64,000 nucleotides of DNA from NCBI GenBank assembly GCA_030728985.1, contig JANQYI010000015.1, positions 1-64,000 of the forward strand, written 5' to 3'. This DNA comes from Burkholderiaceae bacterium (GTDB lineage Bacteria > Pseudomonadota > Gammaproteobacteria > Burkholderiales > Burkholderiaceae_B). A model generated the notes under the pieces. The model saw only the letters and a program-made list of their open reading frames with translations. It was not told the DNA's origin and made no database searches. A program made the position numbers and the translations under genes. Every line of letters begins with the position of its first letter. Position 1 is the first letter of the stretch. Positions 7,905-15,630 of the stretch are shown piece after piece.

Positions 7905-8492
7905 CTATGGTGTGGGCTTTTTTGGTGGGGTCCAATGCCGCGATCCGATAACGTGCTCTCGTATATATCCTGCTCCTGGTATCTTACCGAGATCAGTTGT
8001 TTTGTTGTTTAGGGCGCCCCATCTGGCCAAAGTATCTGCACAATTGCTGCGGTTCGGAGTGGCGCCGTGCCCCCAAGTCCGTATGTAGTAGGCGGTTGCC
8101 TCCGCCTGGTACGCCTGTTTCCAGTTCATTGCTACCGATTTCGGTTTCGTTTTACGTGTTTTCGGTGTCCAAGTAAAGCGATATCCAGCCTCGTGGAGCA
8201 CTTCGTTCACTTCGGACTTAGTCACGTGAAGGTTATCGAACTGACTGGGCGAAGTGGGCACAGCGGCTTTGTGGCCCGTTGAGTCGATAGCTGGTAGTCG
8301 CCCTGTCAGAACTTTGATGAAAAGCAGTGTGGTTATTGGATCGCTTACGCTTAGCCAAGCGGGGTTTTTCTGGGGGATTGAAGGAATCTTTTCGAGCTTG
8401 GATAATGCGTTGATTTGCTCAGTCAATCTTGCATTTTGATCATATAGGTCGAGTTCGACTTGTTTGATAGGGTAAAGTTTTTCAGCCACCAT
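7905..8492 (-). CDS. hypothetical island protein
   Basis: A 195-residue protein, not recognised. It begins with a short helix of coiled-coil character (residues about 5-35), then a hydrophobic segment, then a basic C-terminal half rich in Thr, Lys and Pro. No cysteine motif, signal peptide or membrane span is evident. It lies between the integrase and the polymerase operon on the same strand, and its start follows the integrase stop by 40 bases. Confidence 0.5.
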   Translation of the reverse strand: MVAEKLYPIKQVELDLYDQNARLTEQINALSKLEKIPSIPQKNPAWLSVSDPITTLLFIKVLTGRLPAIDSTGHKAAVPTSPSQFDNLHVTKSEVNEVLHEAGYRFTWTPKTRKTKPKSVAMNWKQAYQAEATAYYIRTWGHGATPNRSNCADTLARWGALNNKTTDLGKIPGAGYIREHVIGSRHWTPPKKPTP

Positions 8493-8532
8493 GTCTTAGC
8501 TCTCGTGGTTTTGAGTGAATAATGTCGATGCG

Positions 8533-9951
8533 TCAAGCAATAATCTTAAGTTGCCGGCTTGCTTCGTATGGGAATTCGACCCCGGCCTCCTGAAGTATCC
8601 AGCCTTCAATTTTTGTATGCCACTTACGCAGTAAATCAACCGGGCGCTTTCGATAGTGCTTTTCTGCAATGGCACTCGGCTTGTGCCCCATAATTTGGGC
8701 AGAGATACCAGCAGGGCATTCAACCCATTCGGCCAGTGTTCCGAAAGATCGCCTTAATCCATGGATGCTTAGTGCCGGTAACCCGACCGATACTAGTGCC
8801 TTGTTGTGAGCGATTCTTGGCTCTTGTATCCGGCCAGAAGCCGCTGACGCGCTGCTAAAAACCCAGGGTGATGGCTGCCAAGTCTCGCTCGGGGCAGTGC
8901 TTTTGCCGTGCAGCAAATTGTGTACTTTTGGCGGTTGCTGGTTCAAGCGCTGCAACTCGAGCAAAAGCACTTCAACGTATGGCGTGAGTGGGATTGTGCG
9001 ATTGCCTTCAACCTTGTCGCGGATACTCAGCGTTTTCCAGTTTAGGTCTACGTCCTCCCACCGAAGGCTGGCCATTTCATTTCGTCGAGCTCCCGTTAGC
9101 AGCAAACATTGAAGGTAGGCGGACTGGGTCGGGTTTGGTATACGTTGCACGGCCTGAAACCATAATGGCAGTTGCTCAACTTGCAACGCATCTTTTTTGG
9201 GCTCTGCCGTACCCAGTCTTTTCTTGATCCGCCTACAGACATTCTCGTTTACTTGATGGCGGTACGGATAGAGCTCAGTTCGCATACCGGTAAAGTCAAT
9301 GACTTCTTGGTTATAGTCGCGACACCAGTTAAGAAATGCGGTGAGCATTGATAGTGCCAACCTAATCCGGGTCGGGCGGCGGGTACGTTCACCGTCGACC
9401 CATGCTTCAATTCTAGTTCTCGTAATAGCGGCGAGCGGCAGCTCGAGTATCGGCCTCAAAATGCCTGGCTCTTTTGTGTCAGACATGCCCGGTCTTTTGC
9501 CGCGCGTAATCGTACCCCCTGCTGGTCTTGACATGACTGCGTGATCTAGTTTGTAACGCTCACTCCAGTCTCGATCATTGCTTTCGATATAGATGTTCCA
9601 GGCTAATAGGGCAGGGCTGTTTTCAACATGCCGCTTTTGCTCTTCTGCCTCGATTTTTGATTGATGTTGACGATCTAGTTCACGCGGGTCTTTTTTTGCA
9701 TCGGTTAAGCGCTTTAGGTCCGTGGCTGCGGCCTGCGCATCTTTTAGGAGCATCGTTCTGGCATCGCCGATTTTGCGCCGGAGAACCTTGTTGCCAGCAC
9801 GCGCTTCAAAGATGTATGTGCGGGATCCACCAGGCGTTACCCGTAATCCAAGTCCTGGTGTACGCGCATCGCGTAAAAAGCTTTGAGGCTTGTCGGGCGC
9901 GCACTGAAAGCTGGTGACACGCTCAACTGTGAAATTGATTCTTTGGACCAT
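8533..9951 (-). CDS. int: tyrosine-recombinase integrase (P4-like family)
   Basis: Site-specific recombinase that inserts and excises the element at a tRNA gene. ATG 9951 is chosen because GAGG lies 5 bases upstream; this gives 472 residues. The N-terminal arm-binding domain (about 1-90, with LRDARTPGLGLRVTP, the DUF4102-like start) is followed by a core-binding domain and the catalytic domain. The catalytic residues are visible: R289 in TGARRNE, H397 and R400 in HGLRRSF, H423 in MGH, and nucleophile Y433 in EKHYRKR. The gene is reading-intact, so the enzyme is probably active. Its 5' end faces the tRNA-fragment attachment site 165 bases away. Confidence 0.93.
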   Translation of the reverse strand: MVQRINFTVERVTSFQCAPDKPQSFLRDARTPGLGLRVTPGGSRTYIFEARAGNKVLRRKIGDARTMLLKDAQAAATDLKRLTDAKKDPRELDRQHQSKIEAEEQKRHVENSPALLAWNIYIESNDRDWSERYKLDHAVMSRPAGGTITRGKRPGMSDTKEPGILRPILELPLAAITRTRIEAWVDGERTRRPTRIRLALSMLTAFLNWCRDYNQEVIDFTGMRTELYPYRHQVNENVCRRIKKRLGTAEPKKDALQVEQLPLWFQAVQRIPNPTQSAYLQCLLLTGARRNEMASLRWEDVDLNWKTLSIRDKVEGNRTIPLTPYVEVLLLELQRLNQQPPKVHNLLHGKSTAPSETWQPSPWVFSSASAASGRIQEPRIAHNKALVSVGLPALSIHGLRRSFGTLAEWVECPAGISAQIMGHKPSAIAEKHYRKRPVDLLRKWHTKIEGWILQEAGVEFPYEASRQLKIIA

Positions 9952-10115
9952 ATTTGCCTCGCCATGTAGACACGATGTAGACAAATTATATCAATATTGA
10001 TTCATTTAAATCAACAGACGTACTGCATGATTATTACGTAACACATTGTTATGTATGAATTTTATTTGTATTATTCAATCTGTATCAACATGAATAAATG
10101 CCGACAACTTCAGAA
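9952..10115. promoter_or_regulatory. AT-rich integrase promoter region next to the attachment site
   Basis: This spacer between the integrase start and the tRNA fragment is very AT-rich and lacks open frames. It should contain the integrase promoter and arm-type recombinase sites, as in other integrases of this class. I see no single convincing -35/-10 pair, so the call is positional. Confidence 0.4.
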
Positions 10116-10159
10116 TCATAATCCGCAGGTCCCCTGTTCGAATCAGGGATGCGCCACCA
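10116..10159 (+). mobile_element. attachment site: 3' half of a tRNA gene (CAT anticodon, probably tRNA-Met)
   Basis: These 44 bases are a tRNA from anticodon position 33 to the CCA end. Anticodon CAT is at 10117-10119, followed by AATCCGC, a T-arm CCCTG-TTCGAAT-CAGGG and a 7-base acceptor strand ATGCGCC before A-CCA. The expected 5' partner (GGCGCAT about 75 bases upstream) and the 5' anticodon strand are absent, so this is not a functional gene. A tRNA truncated exactly at the anticodon loop, next to a tyrosine integrase, is the classical duplicated attachment site. Everything to its left is island and the chromosome resumes at the right. Elongator tRNA-Met fits best; tRNA-Ile2 (CAT) is possible. 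Confidence 0.85.
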
Positions 10160-10173
10160 TTGAAACCGGTTTT

Positions 10174-11376
10174 TTATTTCCCTAACGGGTATTTCACATA
10201 GCCATCTCGGGTTTGTGGAAGTTTTGCACCTAGAACAGCACTTGCGACTTGTGTCCGTAGTATCTGTGCCGTACCCCCAGCAATCGTAAACATTCGCGCA
10301 TCACGCACGTGGCGTTCTGCAGCAAATTCACGTGAATAACCGCTCGATCCAAAGAGTTGCAGTGAGTCATTGGTGACTTTTATGGCGGTCTCGGCGGCAA
10401 TGATCTTGGCTTGGGCGGCTAATTTTAAATCTGGGAAACTCCCTATTGGTACATTGGCTGCGCGATGCAGCATGAGCCGCGCGGCATCAAGAGCGATAGA
10501 CATATCTGCGATCATCCACTGCAATCCTTGAAACTCAGCAATCGATCGTCCGAATTGTTTGCGCTCTTTACTGTATTGAACTGCTTCATCAAAAGCACCA
10601 ACAGCGATACCAAGTGCTACCGTCCCCGCACCCACGCGTTGCGCGTTGTATGCGTTCATGAGCGCAGCAAAGCCTTTACGTAAATCACCGAGCGGCTTTA
10701 ACGCCATCGATTCATGTACTTCTAGGTTGATAAAGTCTACGTAGGTTTCAGGGATGCCACGCACGCCCATTGCGGGTGTGCGTTTAGCGATGACGAGCTC
10801 TTTAGGTTCGTTGCCATCACGGACAACGATAAAACCTCCAATGCCTTGCTCAACACCATCTTCAAATACGCGCGCAAAAATCAGATGTAACCGCGATACG
10901 CCGCCGCCCGTAATCCAGTATTTTTGACCATTGATGATGTATCGATCGCCCTTTTTATCGGCGCGCGTGGTCATTTCACTTGCGGCACTCCCCGCATTGG
11001 GTTCAGAGATACAGATAGCCGGTTTGTCGCCAGATAATACGCACTCAGCAGCAATCTTCTTTTGTTCTTCGGTGCCATAGGCCATGATAGCGCCAATGGC
11101 GCCCATGTTGGCTTCAACCGTGATGCGACCCATGGTGGCGCAGGCTTTGGCCATTTCTTCGATCACGAGTGTCGTTTCAAGGTAGCCAAGGCCTCGCCCG
11201 CCGTATGCCTGTGGCACGGTCATTCCCATAAACCCTGCTGCATTGAGCTTGGCAATGTTGTCCCAGGGGTAAGCCTCCGTGGCATCGGTCTGAGCAGCGG
11301 TTGCTTTAAAAACTGTTTCTGCTAACTCACGTGCTTGAGCCTGAATAGTGAGTTGATCATGCGTCAAAATAGTCAT
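10174..11376 (-). CDS. acd: acyl-CoA dehydrogenase-fold enzyme, probable 3-sulfinopropionyl-CoA desulfinase
   Basis: A 400-residue protein with the full acyl-CoA dehydrogenase fold (FAD signatures ISEPNAGSAASEM and KYWITGGG, C-terminal AGGTAQILRTQ). The catalytic Glu is missing at both known positions: the short-chain site has Gly in IAGGT, and the isovaleryl-type site has Gln246. Arg84 is also present. In memory of the Advenella 3-sulfinopropionyl-CoA desulfinase work, Arg84 with Gln246 and no general base is its signature. That enzyme turns 3-sulfinopropionyl-CoA into propionyl-CoA and sulfite without net redox. A class III CoA-transferase lies 21 bases upstream on the same strand, the partner expected for this pathway. 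An ordinary dehydrogenase is unlikely because the base is absent. Confidence 0.78.
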   Translation of the reverse strand: MTILTHDQLTIQAQARELAETVFKATAAQTDATEAYPWDNIAKLNAAGFMGMTVPQAYGGRGLGYLETTLVIEEMAKACATMGRITVEANMGAIGAIMAYGTEEQKKIAAECVLSGDKPAICISEPNAGSAASEMTTRADKKGDRYIINGQKYWITGGGVSRLHLIFARVFEDGVEQGIGGFIVVRDGNEPKELVIAKRTPAMGVRGIPETYVDFINLEVHESMALKPLGDLRKGFAALMNAYNAQRVGAGTVALGIAVGAFDEAVQYSKERKQFGRSIAEFQGLQWMIADMSIALDAARLMLHRAANVPIGSFPDLKLAAQAKIIAAETAIKVTNDSLQLFGSSGYSREFAAERHVRDARMFTIAGGTAQILRTQVASAVLGAKLPQTRDGYVKYPLGK

Positions 11377-11397
11377 TTTTATCGTTTGTCTATGGGT

Positions 11398-12579
11398 TCA
11401 ATGTTGTCCAAGCCAGTCACGCAAAATCTCTTGTTCGTGCTGGTTACGAATGGGTGGTGTATGTCGATACTGTACAGGTGTTTCTGAGAGTTTTAAGGGG
11501 TTAGCGATCAGACTCACTTCCCCTGAACCTGCAAGAGGGTGGGGCATCCGTACCTCGGCGCCACGGTGCTGTAGATGTGGGTCATTAAAAACTTGCTCGA
11601 GGTTATTGACGGGTCCGCATGGAACACCTACTTTTTCGCAGGCGGCGAGCCAGAAAGCACGTGATTTCTTTTGAAGGGCTGTCGTGACGATACCAACGAC
11701 GGCCTCTCGATTCATCACTCGAGAAACGTTAGTCGCGTATTGTGGGTCTTCGGCAACGGTAGCAATGTCGGCAATATGACAGAGTTTTTTAAATTGGCTG
11801 TCATTGCCTGCAGCGATAATGATGGGGTCATCGGCGGTCGCAAAGACCTGATAAGGCACGATATTTGGGTGTCCGTTGCCAAGTCTGACTGGATTCTCTT
11901 TGGCGTTGAGGTAACTCGTGCCGGCATTGATGAGCCATGCCACTTGGGTATCGAGCAGCGACACGTCAATGTGTTGACCTTTCCCTGTTTCGTCTCGATG
12001 CCGTAGGGCAGCAAGGATACCAACAGTGGCATACATACCAGTCATGACATCAGCAATGCCTACGCCCACTTTGATGGGTTGACCTTCCGGTTCGCCCGTC
12101 AGGCTCATGATCCCGCCCATACCTTGAATTAGGAAGTCATAACCAGCGCGTGTCGCATAAGGACCTGTTTGTCCAAATCCTGTAATTGAGCAATACACCA
12201 ATCGGGGAAATCGTTCTTTGATTTGATCGTAGGCCAGACCATAGCTGCTGAGTCCACCCACTTTGTAGTTTTCAACCAAGATATCGGCATTTTCCAGCAA
12301 GCGCATGATGAGCTGTTGGCCTTCAGCGCTTGCGATATCGATTTCAATGGATCGTTTGTTTCTGTTGGCACACAAGTAGTATGCGCTTTCAGACGTGGGC
12401 TGACCGTCAGCATCTTCAACGAAGGGAGGACCCCATTTGCGAGTGTCATCGCCTTCGCCAGGCTTTTCAACTTTAACAACATCAGCTCCAAGGTCACCAA
12501 GAAGTTGCGCTGCTGAAGGACCCGCAAGGATCCGCGATAGATCCAATACACGTATGCCGGCGAGAGCAGTTGGAGGCAT
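11398..12579 (-). CDS. act: class III CoA-transferase (CaiB/BaiF family), probable 3-sulfinopropionate CoA-transferase
   Basis: A 393-residue CaiB/BaiF-type CoA-transferase. It begins LAGIRVLDLSRILAGP, the family N-terminus, and has the DVSLLDTQVAWL segment carrying the catalytic Asp, which forms an acyl-aspartyl intermediate. Length matches the family (about 390-440). It precedes the desulfinase-like gene by 21 bases in one operon. In that context the likely reaction moves CoA from succinyl-CoA to 3-sulfinopropionate. The substrate is inferred from the neighbour, since CaiB-family sequences alone do not reveal it. Confidence 0.8.
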   Translation of the reverse strand: MPPTALAGIRVLDLSRILAGPSAAQLLGDLGADVVKVEKPGEGDDTRKWGPPFVEDADGQPTSESAYYLCANRNKRSIEIDIASAEGQQLIMRLLENADILVENYKVGGLSSYGLAYDQIKERFPRLVYCSITGFGQTGPYATRAGYDFLIQGMGGIMSLTGEPEGQPIKVGVGIADVMTGMYATVGILAALRHRDETGKGQHIDVSLLDTQVAWLINAGTSYLNAKENPVRLGNGHPNIVPYQVFATADDPIIIAAGNDSQFKKLCHIADIATVAEDPQYATNVSRVMNREAVVGIVTTALQKKSRAFWLAACEKVGVPCGPVNNLEQVFNDPHLQHRGAEVRMPHPLAGSGEVSLIANPLKLSETPVQYRHTPPIRNQHEQEILRDWLGQH

Positions 12580-12695
12580 TGTCTACTCCAGTCATTCATT
12601 TTTATTTTATGATTTTTGATATTAGTACTAAAGCGTCATCGATTGCAATGAAAGGCACTCATAAAGAACCTTCCTTGAAAGCATTTTACTTAGAA

Positions 12696-13121
12696 TCATG
12701 GCGCGTCTTTGGCCGCATCCTCAGTGACAAAGCCCACCTTGCTGATTCCTGAATGATGAATCGTTCCTAAAACTTTGGCGATATCTTCGTAGCGGGTATT
12801 TTGATCGGCGTATAGCAATACGATGGACTGCGGTTCACGTTGTTTTTCTGCCTGTAACTTTAATTGAAGTTCATTAAGATCAATGCGCTCTTGGTTCAAA
12901 AGATAGACTCCTTTTGGATCGATTGATATTTTGATCGATAGGGGCGGTTCGACTAAGTTTTGGCTAGTGACCTTCGGTAAGGCGACATAGACTGACTGAT
13001 GAACGAGGGGCAGGGTCACGAGAAAGATGATCAAGAGCACCAACATGACATCTACGAAGGGTGTCATGTTGATTTCACTTACCATTTCATCGGATGAATC
13101 TTGGATCTGAACACTCATCAA
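12696..13121 (-). CDS. exbD: ExbD/TolR biopolymer transport protein
   Basis: A 141-residue inner-membrane protein. A short cytoplasmic N-terminus leads to one membrane span (PFVDVMLVLLIIFLV, with the conserved Asp that carries protons), then a periplasmic domain of about 90 residues. It overlaps the end of exbB by 4 bases and forms the last gene of the tonB-exbB-exbD operon, which powers outer-membrane receptors for iron chelates. Confidence 0.92.
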   Translation of the reverse strand: MMSVQIQDSSDEMVSEINMTPFVDVMLVLLIIFLVTLPLVHQSVYVALPKVTSQNLVEPPLSIKISIDPKGVYLLNQERIDLNELQLKLQAEKQREPQSIVLLYADQNTRYEDIAKVLGTIHHSGISKVGFVTEDAAKDAP

Positions 13122-13855
13122 ATAACTCTGCGCGAATCGTTCACTTGGATGCGTGCACCTGTTACAAAATACGCATGAAGATCATAAGCAAAACGGTTGA
13201 GTGCACTGACGATGGTCTTGTTGGTTCTCACGAGTGCGTTATAGGCGAGGACTGCAGGAATCGCCACGGCAAGTCCAAGCGCTGTCATGACCAAAGCCTC
13301 CCCAATGGGGGCTGCGACCTGATCTAACGATGTTTGTCCGCTAGCGCCTATACGAACAAGCGCGTGGTAAATACCCCACACTGTGCCAAACAGGCCGATA
13401 AATGGAGCGGTTGAGCCGATTGAAGCCAAAAATGTCAAGCCAGATTGAAGTTTAGCAAGACTACTTTCAGCAGAGTTTCGCAAGGCACGTGTCACCCAGT
13501 CACTCACGTCAAGCTGATCATGTAATTGTCTTTCAAAGGCAGGACCGATATTTGCTCCTTCTTGATCGGGGTGGAAACGTTCAAGGTGTTCAGCAGCTTC
13601 AACCCCATCTTTGGCGAGGATCAAAAAGACATTACCTGATTGATGACCGAGCACTTGACATCCTGCTTGAAAGGATGAGGCATGCCAAAATCGTTCGACG
13701 CGCTTGCTAAATTTTTTTTGTTTCGCGTAGCCAAGGAGCTTGAGAAGAATAATGGTCCATGTTACGACGGACATGCCAAGCAATATCAGTGTGACAACAT
13801 GACTGACGGTATCGCCTTGTGACCAAAATTCAGTCAATGAGAAAGTAGAGTACAT
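13118..13855 (-). CDS. exbB: ExbB/MotA-TolQ-family proton channel protein
   Basis: A 245-residue protein with one N-terminal membrane span (residues about 18-38), a large cytoplasmic loop and two C-terminal spans containing the conserved IGLFGTVWGIYHAL and ALGLAVAIPAVLAYN segments. It energises TonB together with ExbD. Only 3 bases separate its start from the tonB stop and it overlaps exbD, so the three genes are one transcript. Confidence 0.93.
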   Translation of the reverse strand: MYSTFSLTEFWSQGDTVSHVVTLILLGMSVVTWTIILLKLLGYAKQKKFSKRVERFWHASSFQAGCQVLGHQSGNVFLILAKDGVEAAEHLERFHPDQEGANIGPAFERQLHDQLDVSDWVTRALRNSAESSLAKLQSGLTFLASIGSTAPFIGLFGTVWGIYHALVRIGASGQTSLDQVAAPIGEALVMTALGLAVAIPAVLAYNALVRTNKTIVSALNRFAYDLHAYFVTGARIQVNDSRRVI

Positions 13856-13858
13856 GGT

Positions 13859-14491
13859 TTACTCGAGTATGAAGTTAATAGGAATATGGACCCACATTTT
13901 TTTGGGCATGCCATCGCTTTTTCCAGCAATAAAGCGCCACTTGAGCACCGTCTCCAAGGCCGTGCGATCAAGGCGCGGGTAACCGCTCGATATGCTGATC
14001 ATTGCTTGAGAGGCGACACCATTGATATCGATTTCAACCGCAAGCACCACTCTGCCTTGTTCTCCAAGCCGTCGACTCTGCCTAGGGTAGGGAGGAGGTG
14101 GATTGTTGAGAAAGCTGGCGTGCGTGACAGGAGGAATTAATTTTTGTGGTGAATCGGAGGTTTGGCTAACGCTCGTACGATTTGAGATTTTTGTGTATGA
14201 GACGTTGTGTCGTTCAATGGGAGATTGTATGAAGCCAGAGGGTGACGTAGCGGTATTGTCTTTGGTCGTTATTTTTTCAGTGACCTCTTGCGTGATCCTA
14301 GCCTCAGAGAGGTCGTGACTGGTTTGAAATGAGAATGTTTCTATAAAACTTGTGTGCCTAGGCTGCGTTTTTTTATCGAGTCGTGACTCCCATACGGATT
14401 GTAAAACTGCAAGGTGCGACGTCGATACCGCGATCAATATCAACGCAAACTGAATGATCTGTGGTCTGTTGCTTTGGCTTGAAAAGAGCAT
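13859..14491 (-). CDS. tonB: TonB energy-transducing protein
   Basis: A 210-residue protein with an N-terminal membrane anchor (about residues 10-30), a Ser/Thr/Pro linker that is shorter and less Pro-Lys-rich than in E. coli TonB, and a C-terminal TonB domain (about 130-210: PPPPYPRQSRRLGEQGRVVL, then SSGYPRLDRTALETVLKWRF). First gene of the operon with exbB and exbD, preceded by a Fur-box-like site. It transmits proton motive force to outer-membrane iron or heme receptors; none is encoded in the window. Confidence 0.92.
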   Translation of the reverse strand: MLFSSQSNRPQIIQFALILIAVSTSHLAVLQSVWESRLDKKTQPRHTSFIETFSFQTSHDLSEARITQEVTEKITTKDNTATSPSGFIQSPIERHNVSYTKISNRTSVSQTSDSPQKLIPPVTHASFLNNPPPPYPRQSRRLGEQGRVVLAVEIDINGVASQAMISISSGYPRLDRTALETVLKWRFIAGKSDGMPKKMWVHIPINFILE

Positions 14492-14526
14492 GTGAAACGC
14501 TGTTTATATAAATAATACAATCTATC

Positions 14527-14545
14527 ACGAATGAGAATCATTATT
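14527..14545. promoter_or_regulatory. Fur box upstream of tonB-exbB-exbD
   Basis: The 19 bases at 14527-14545 match the Fur consensus GATAATGATAATCATTATC at 14 positions, including the central AATGA-x-AATCATTAT core. The site lies 36-54 bases upstream of the tonB start, where the promoter should be, so iron-bound Fur would repress the operon. Confidence 0.78.
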
Positions 14546-14582
14546 ATTTAAATGGCGTTTTTTTAACGATTTGTTACATATG

Positions 14583-15488
14583 TTAAAAGGGCAATCTAAA
14601 CGCGCCCAAACGTTCGAGGCGAGAAAATTCGGACTCAATCAGTTGTTCCACCATACTGTAGTCGACCGCTTTATCGCGTTCCCGTCGTTGAGCAAGAACA
14701 AGCGTTCTATTGAGTTGAACTCCGGATATTTGTGTAAGGTGGATTGTCTTGCTGTTTAAGTCGTCTTTAAAAACAGATACGGGCATGATAGTGGCATGGC
14801 CACGTTTGATCACAAGCTCTCTGATCGCATCAACAGAGTCGATGATGCCTTCAATTTTGAGATTGGTATTGAACGCGCGTAATTGTTGTTCAACGATGCC
14901 GTGATGCAAGCTGGTCATCAATACAGGCTGTTCTGAAAGCTGATCGAGATGGATAGATTGGGTTTTACCTTTCTTGGAAGTGGCGATCAGTGCGAAGGGT
15001 TCATTGATTAAGGGTCTCAGTGAAAATTTCCGTCCCGTTGGGGGGTTGGTCACAATCGCCATGTCAATGATGCCGCGTTCTAGCCAATCCAGTAATGCAG
15101 GTGTAAAGGCCTCCCGTGCCCGCATCGGTAGAGCGCCAGGAAGCTGAAGACAGCTTTCAAAAAGTCCCGGTAGCAACACACGTCCCAGAGTAGGCGGTAC
15201 CCCCAAGCGCACACTTGAGTTGGAATTCATTCCATTGCGCAAACTTTGACTGACGCGATCAGCCTCGCTCAACATGCGTTGTGCCGATTCGTAAAGCGTG
15301 ACGCCCGCTGCAGTCATGCGAACGCCTCTTGCCAGGCGATGCAGTAGTTGGGTACCAAAGCTTTCTTCTAGTTCTCGGATTTGACGCGTCAAGGCGGGTT
15401 GTGCAATGGAAATCTTTGTTGCTGCCGCTGTGAAGCTACCTGCATCAACAACAGCAACAAAGTATCGGAGAGCTTTTAAATTATTCAT
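14583..15488 (-). CDS. LysR-family transcriptional regulator
   Basis: A 301-residue regulator. The N-terminal winged helix-turn-helix starts MNNLKALRYFVAVVDAGS and ends with the conserved LEESFGTQLLHR; a LysR substrate-binding domain spans about 90-295. It is divergent from the dehydrogenase-Bug-cupin gene set 142 bases away, the usual arrangement for a LysR protein and its target. A perfect T-N11-A palindrome sits 10-24 bases from its own start. Confidence 0.92.
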   Translation of the reverse strand: MNNLKALRYFVAVVDAGSFTAAATKISIAQPALTRQIRELEESFGTQLLHRLARGVRMTAAGVTLYESAQRMLSEADRVSQSLRNGMNSNSSVRLGVPPTLGRVLLPGLFESCLQLPGALPMRAREAFTPALLDWLERGIIDMAIVTNPPTGRKFSLRPLINEPFALIATSKKGKTQSIHLDQLSEQPVLMTSLHHGIVEQQLRAFNTNLKIEGIIDSVDAIRELVIKRGHATIMPVSVFKDDLNSKTIHLTQISGVQLNRTLVLAQRRERDKAVDYSMVEQLIESEFSRLERLGAFRLPF

Positions 15489-15497
15489 GCTTCTAAT

Positions 15498-15512
15498 ATA
15501 TCAAATTGATAT
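15498..15512. promoter_or_regulatory. LysR-type palindrome (T-N11-A)
   Basis: ATATCAA-A-TTGATAT is a perfect 7+1+7 palindrome containing the T-N11-A signature of LysR operators. It lies in the spacer between the divergent lysR and dehydrogenase genes and is therefore the best candidate for the regulator's binding and autoregulation site. The rest of the spacer (15513-15630) is AT-rich without other obvious symmetry. Confidence 0.6.
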
Positions 15513-15630
15513 GGGAAAAGAAAAAATTTGTTATTGGACGATATTGTTTTTGATTTCTAAAATGCTTTATTGAATTTGACTTTATTGCTTTAAATTTAAT
15601 GAGCCGTCCTATAAATCCGTCTTACTGATA

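Noticed and set aside
10084-10159. Possible complete tRNA gene at the end of the island
   Set aside because: The 5' acceptor strand, D-arm and 5' anticodon strand are missing; only the 3' half is tRNA-like.
12129-12599. Second reading frame of 156 codons within the CoA-transferase gene
   Set aside because: It overlaps a well-supported family gene over its whole length in another frame and lacks recognisable domains.
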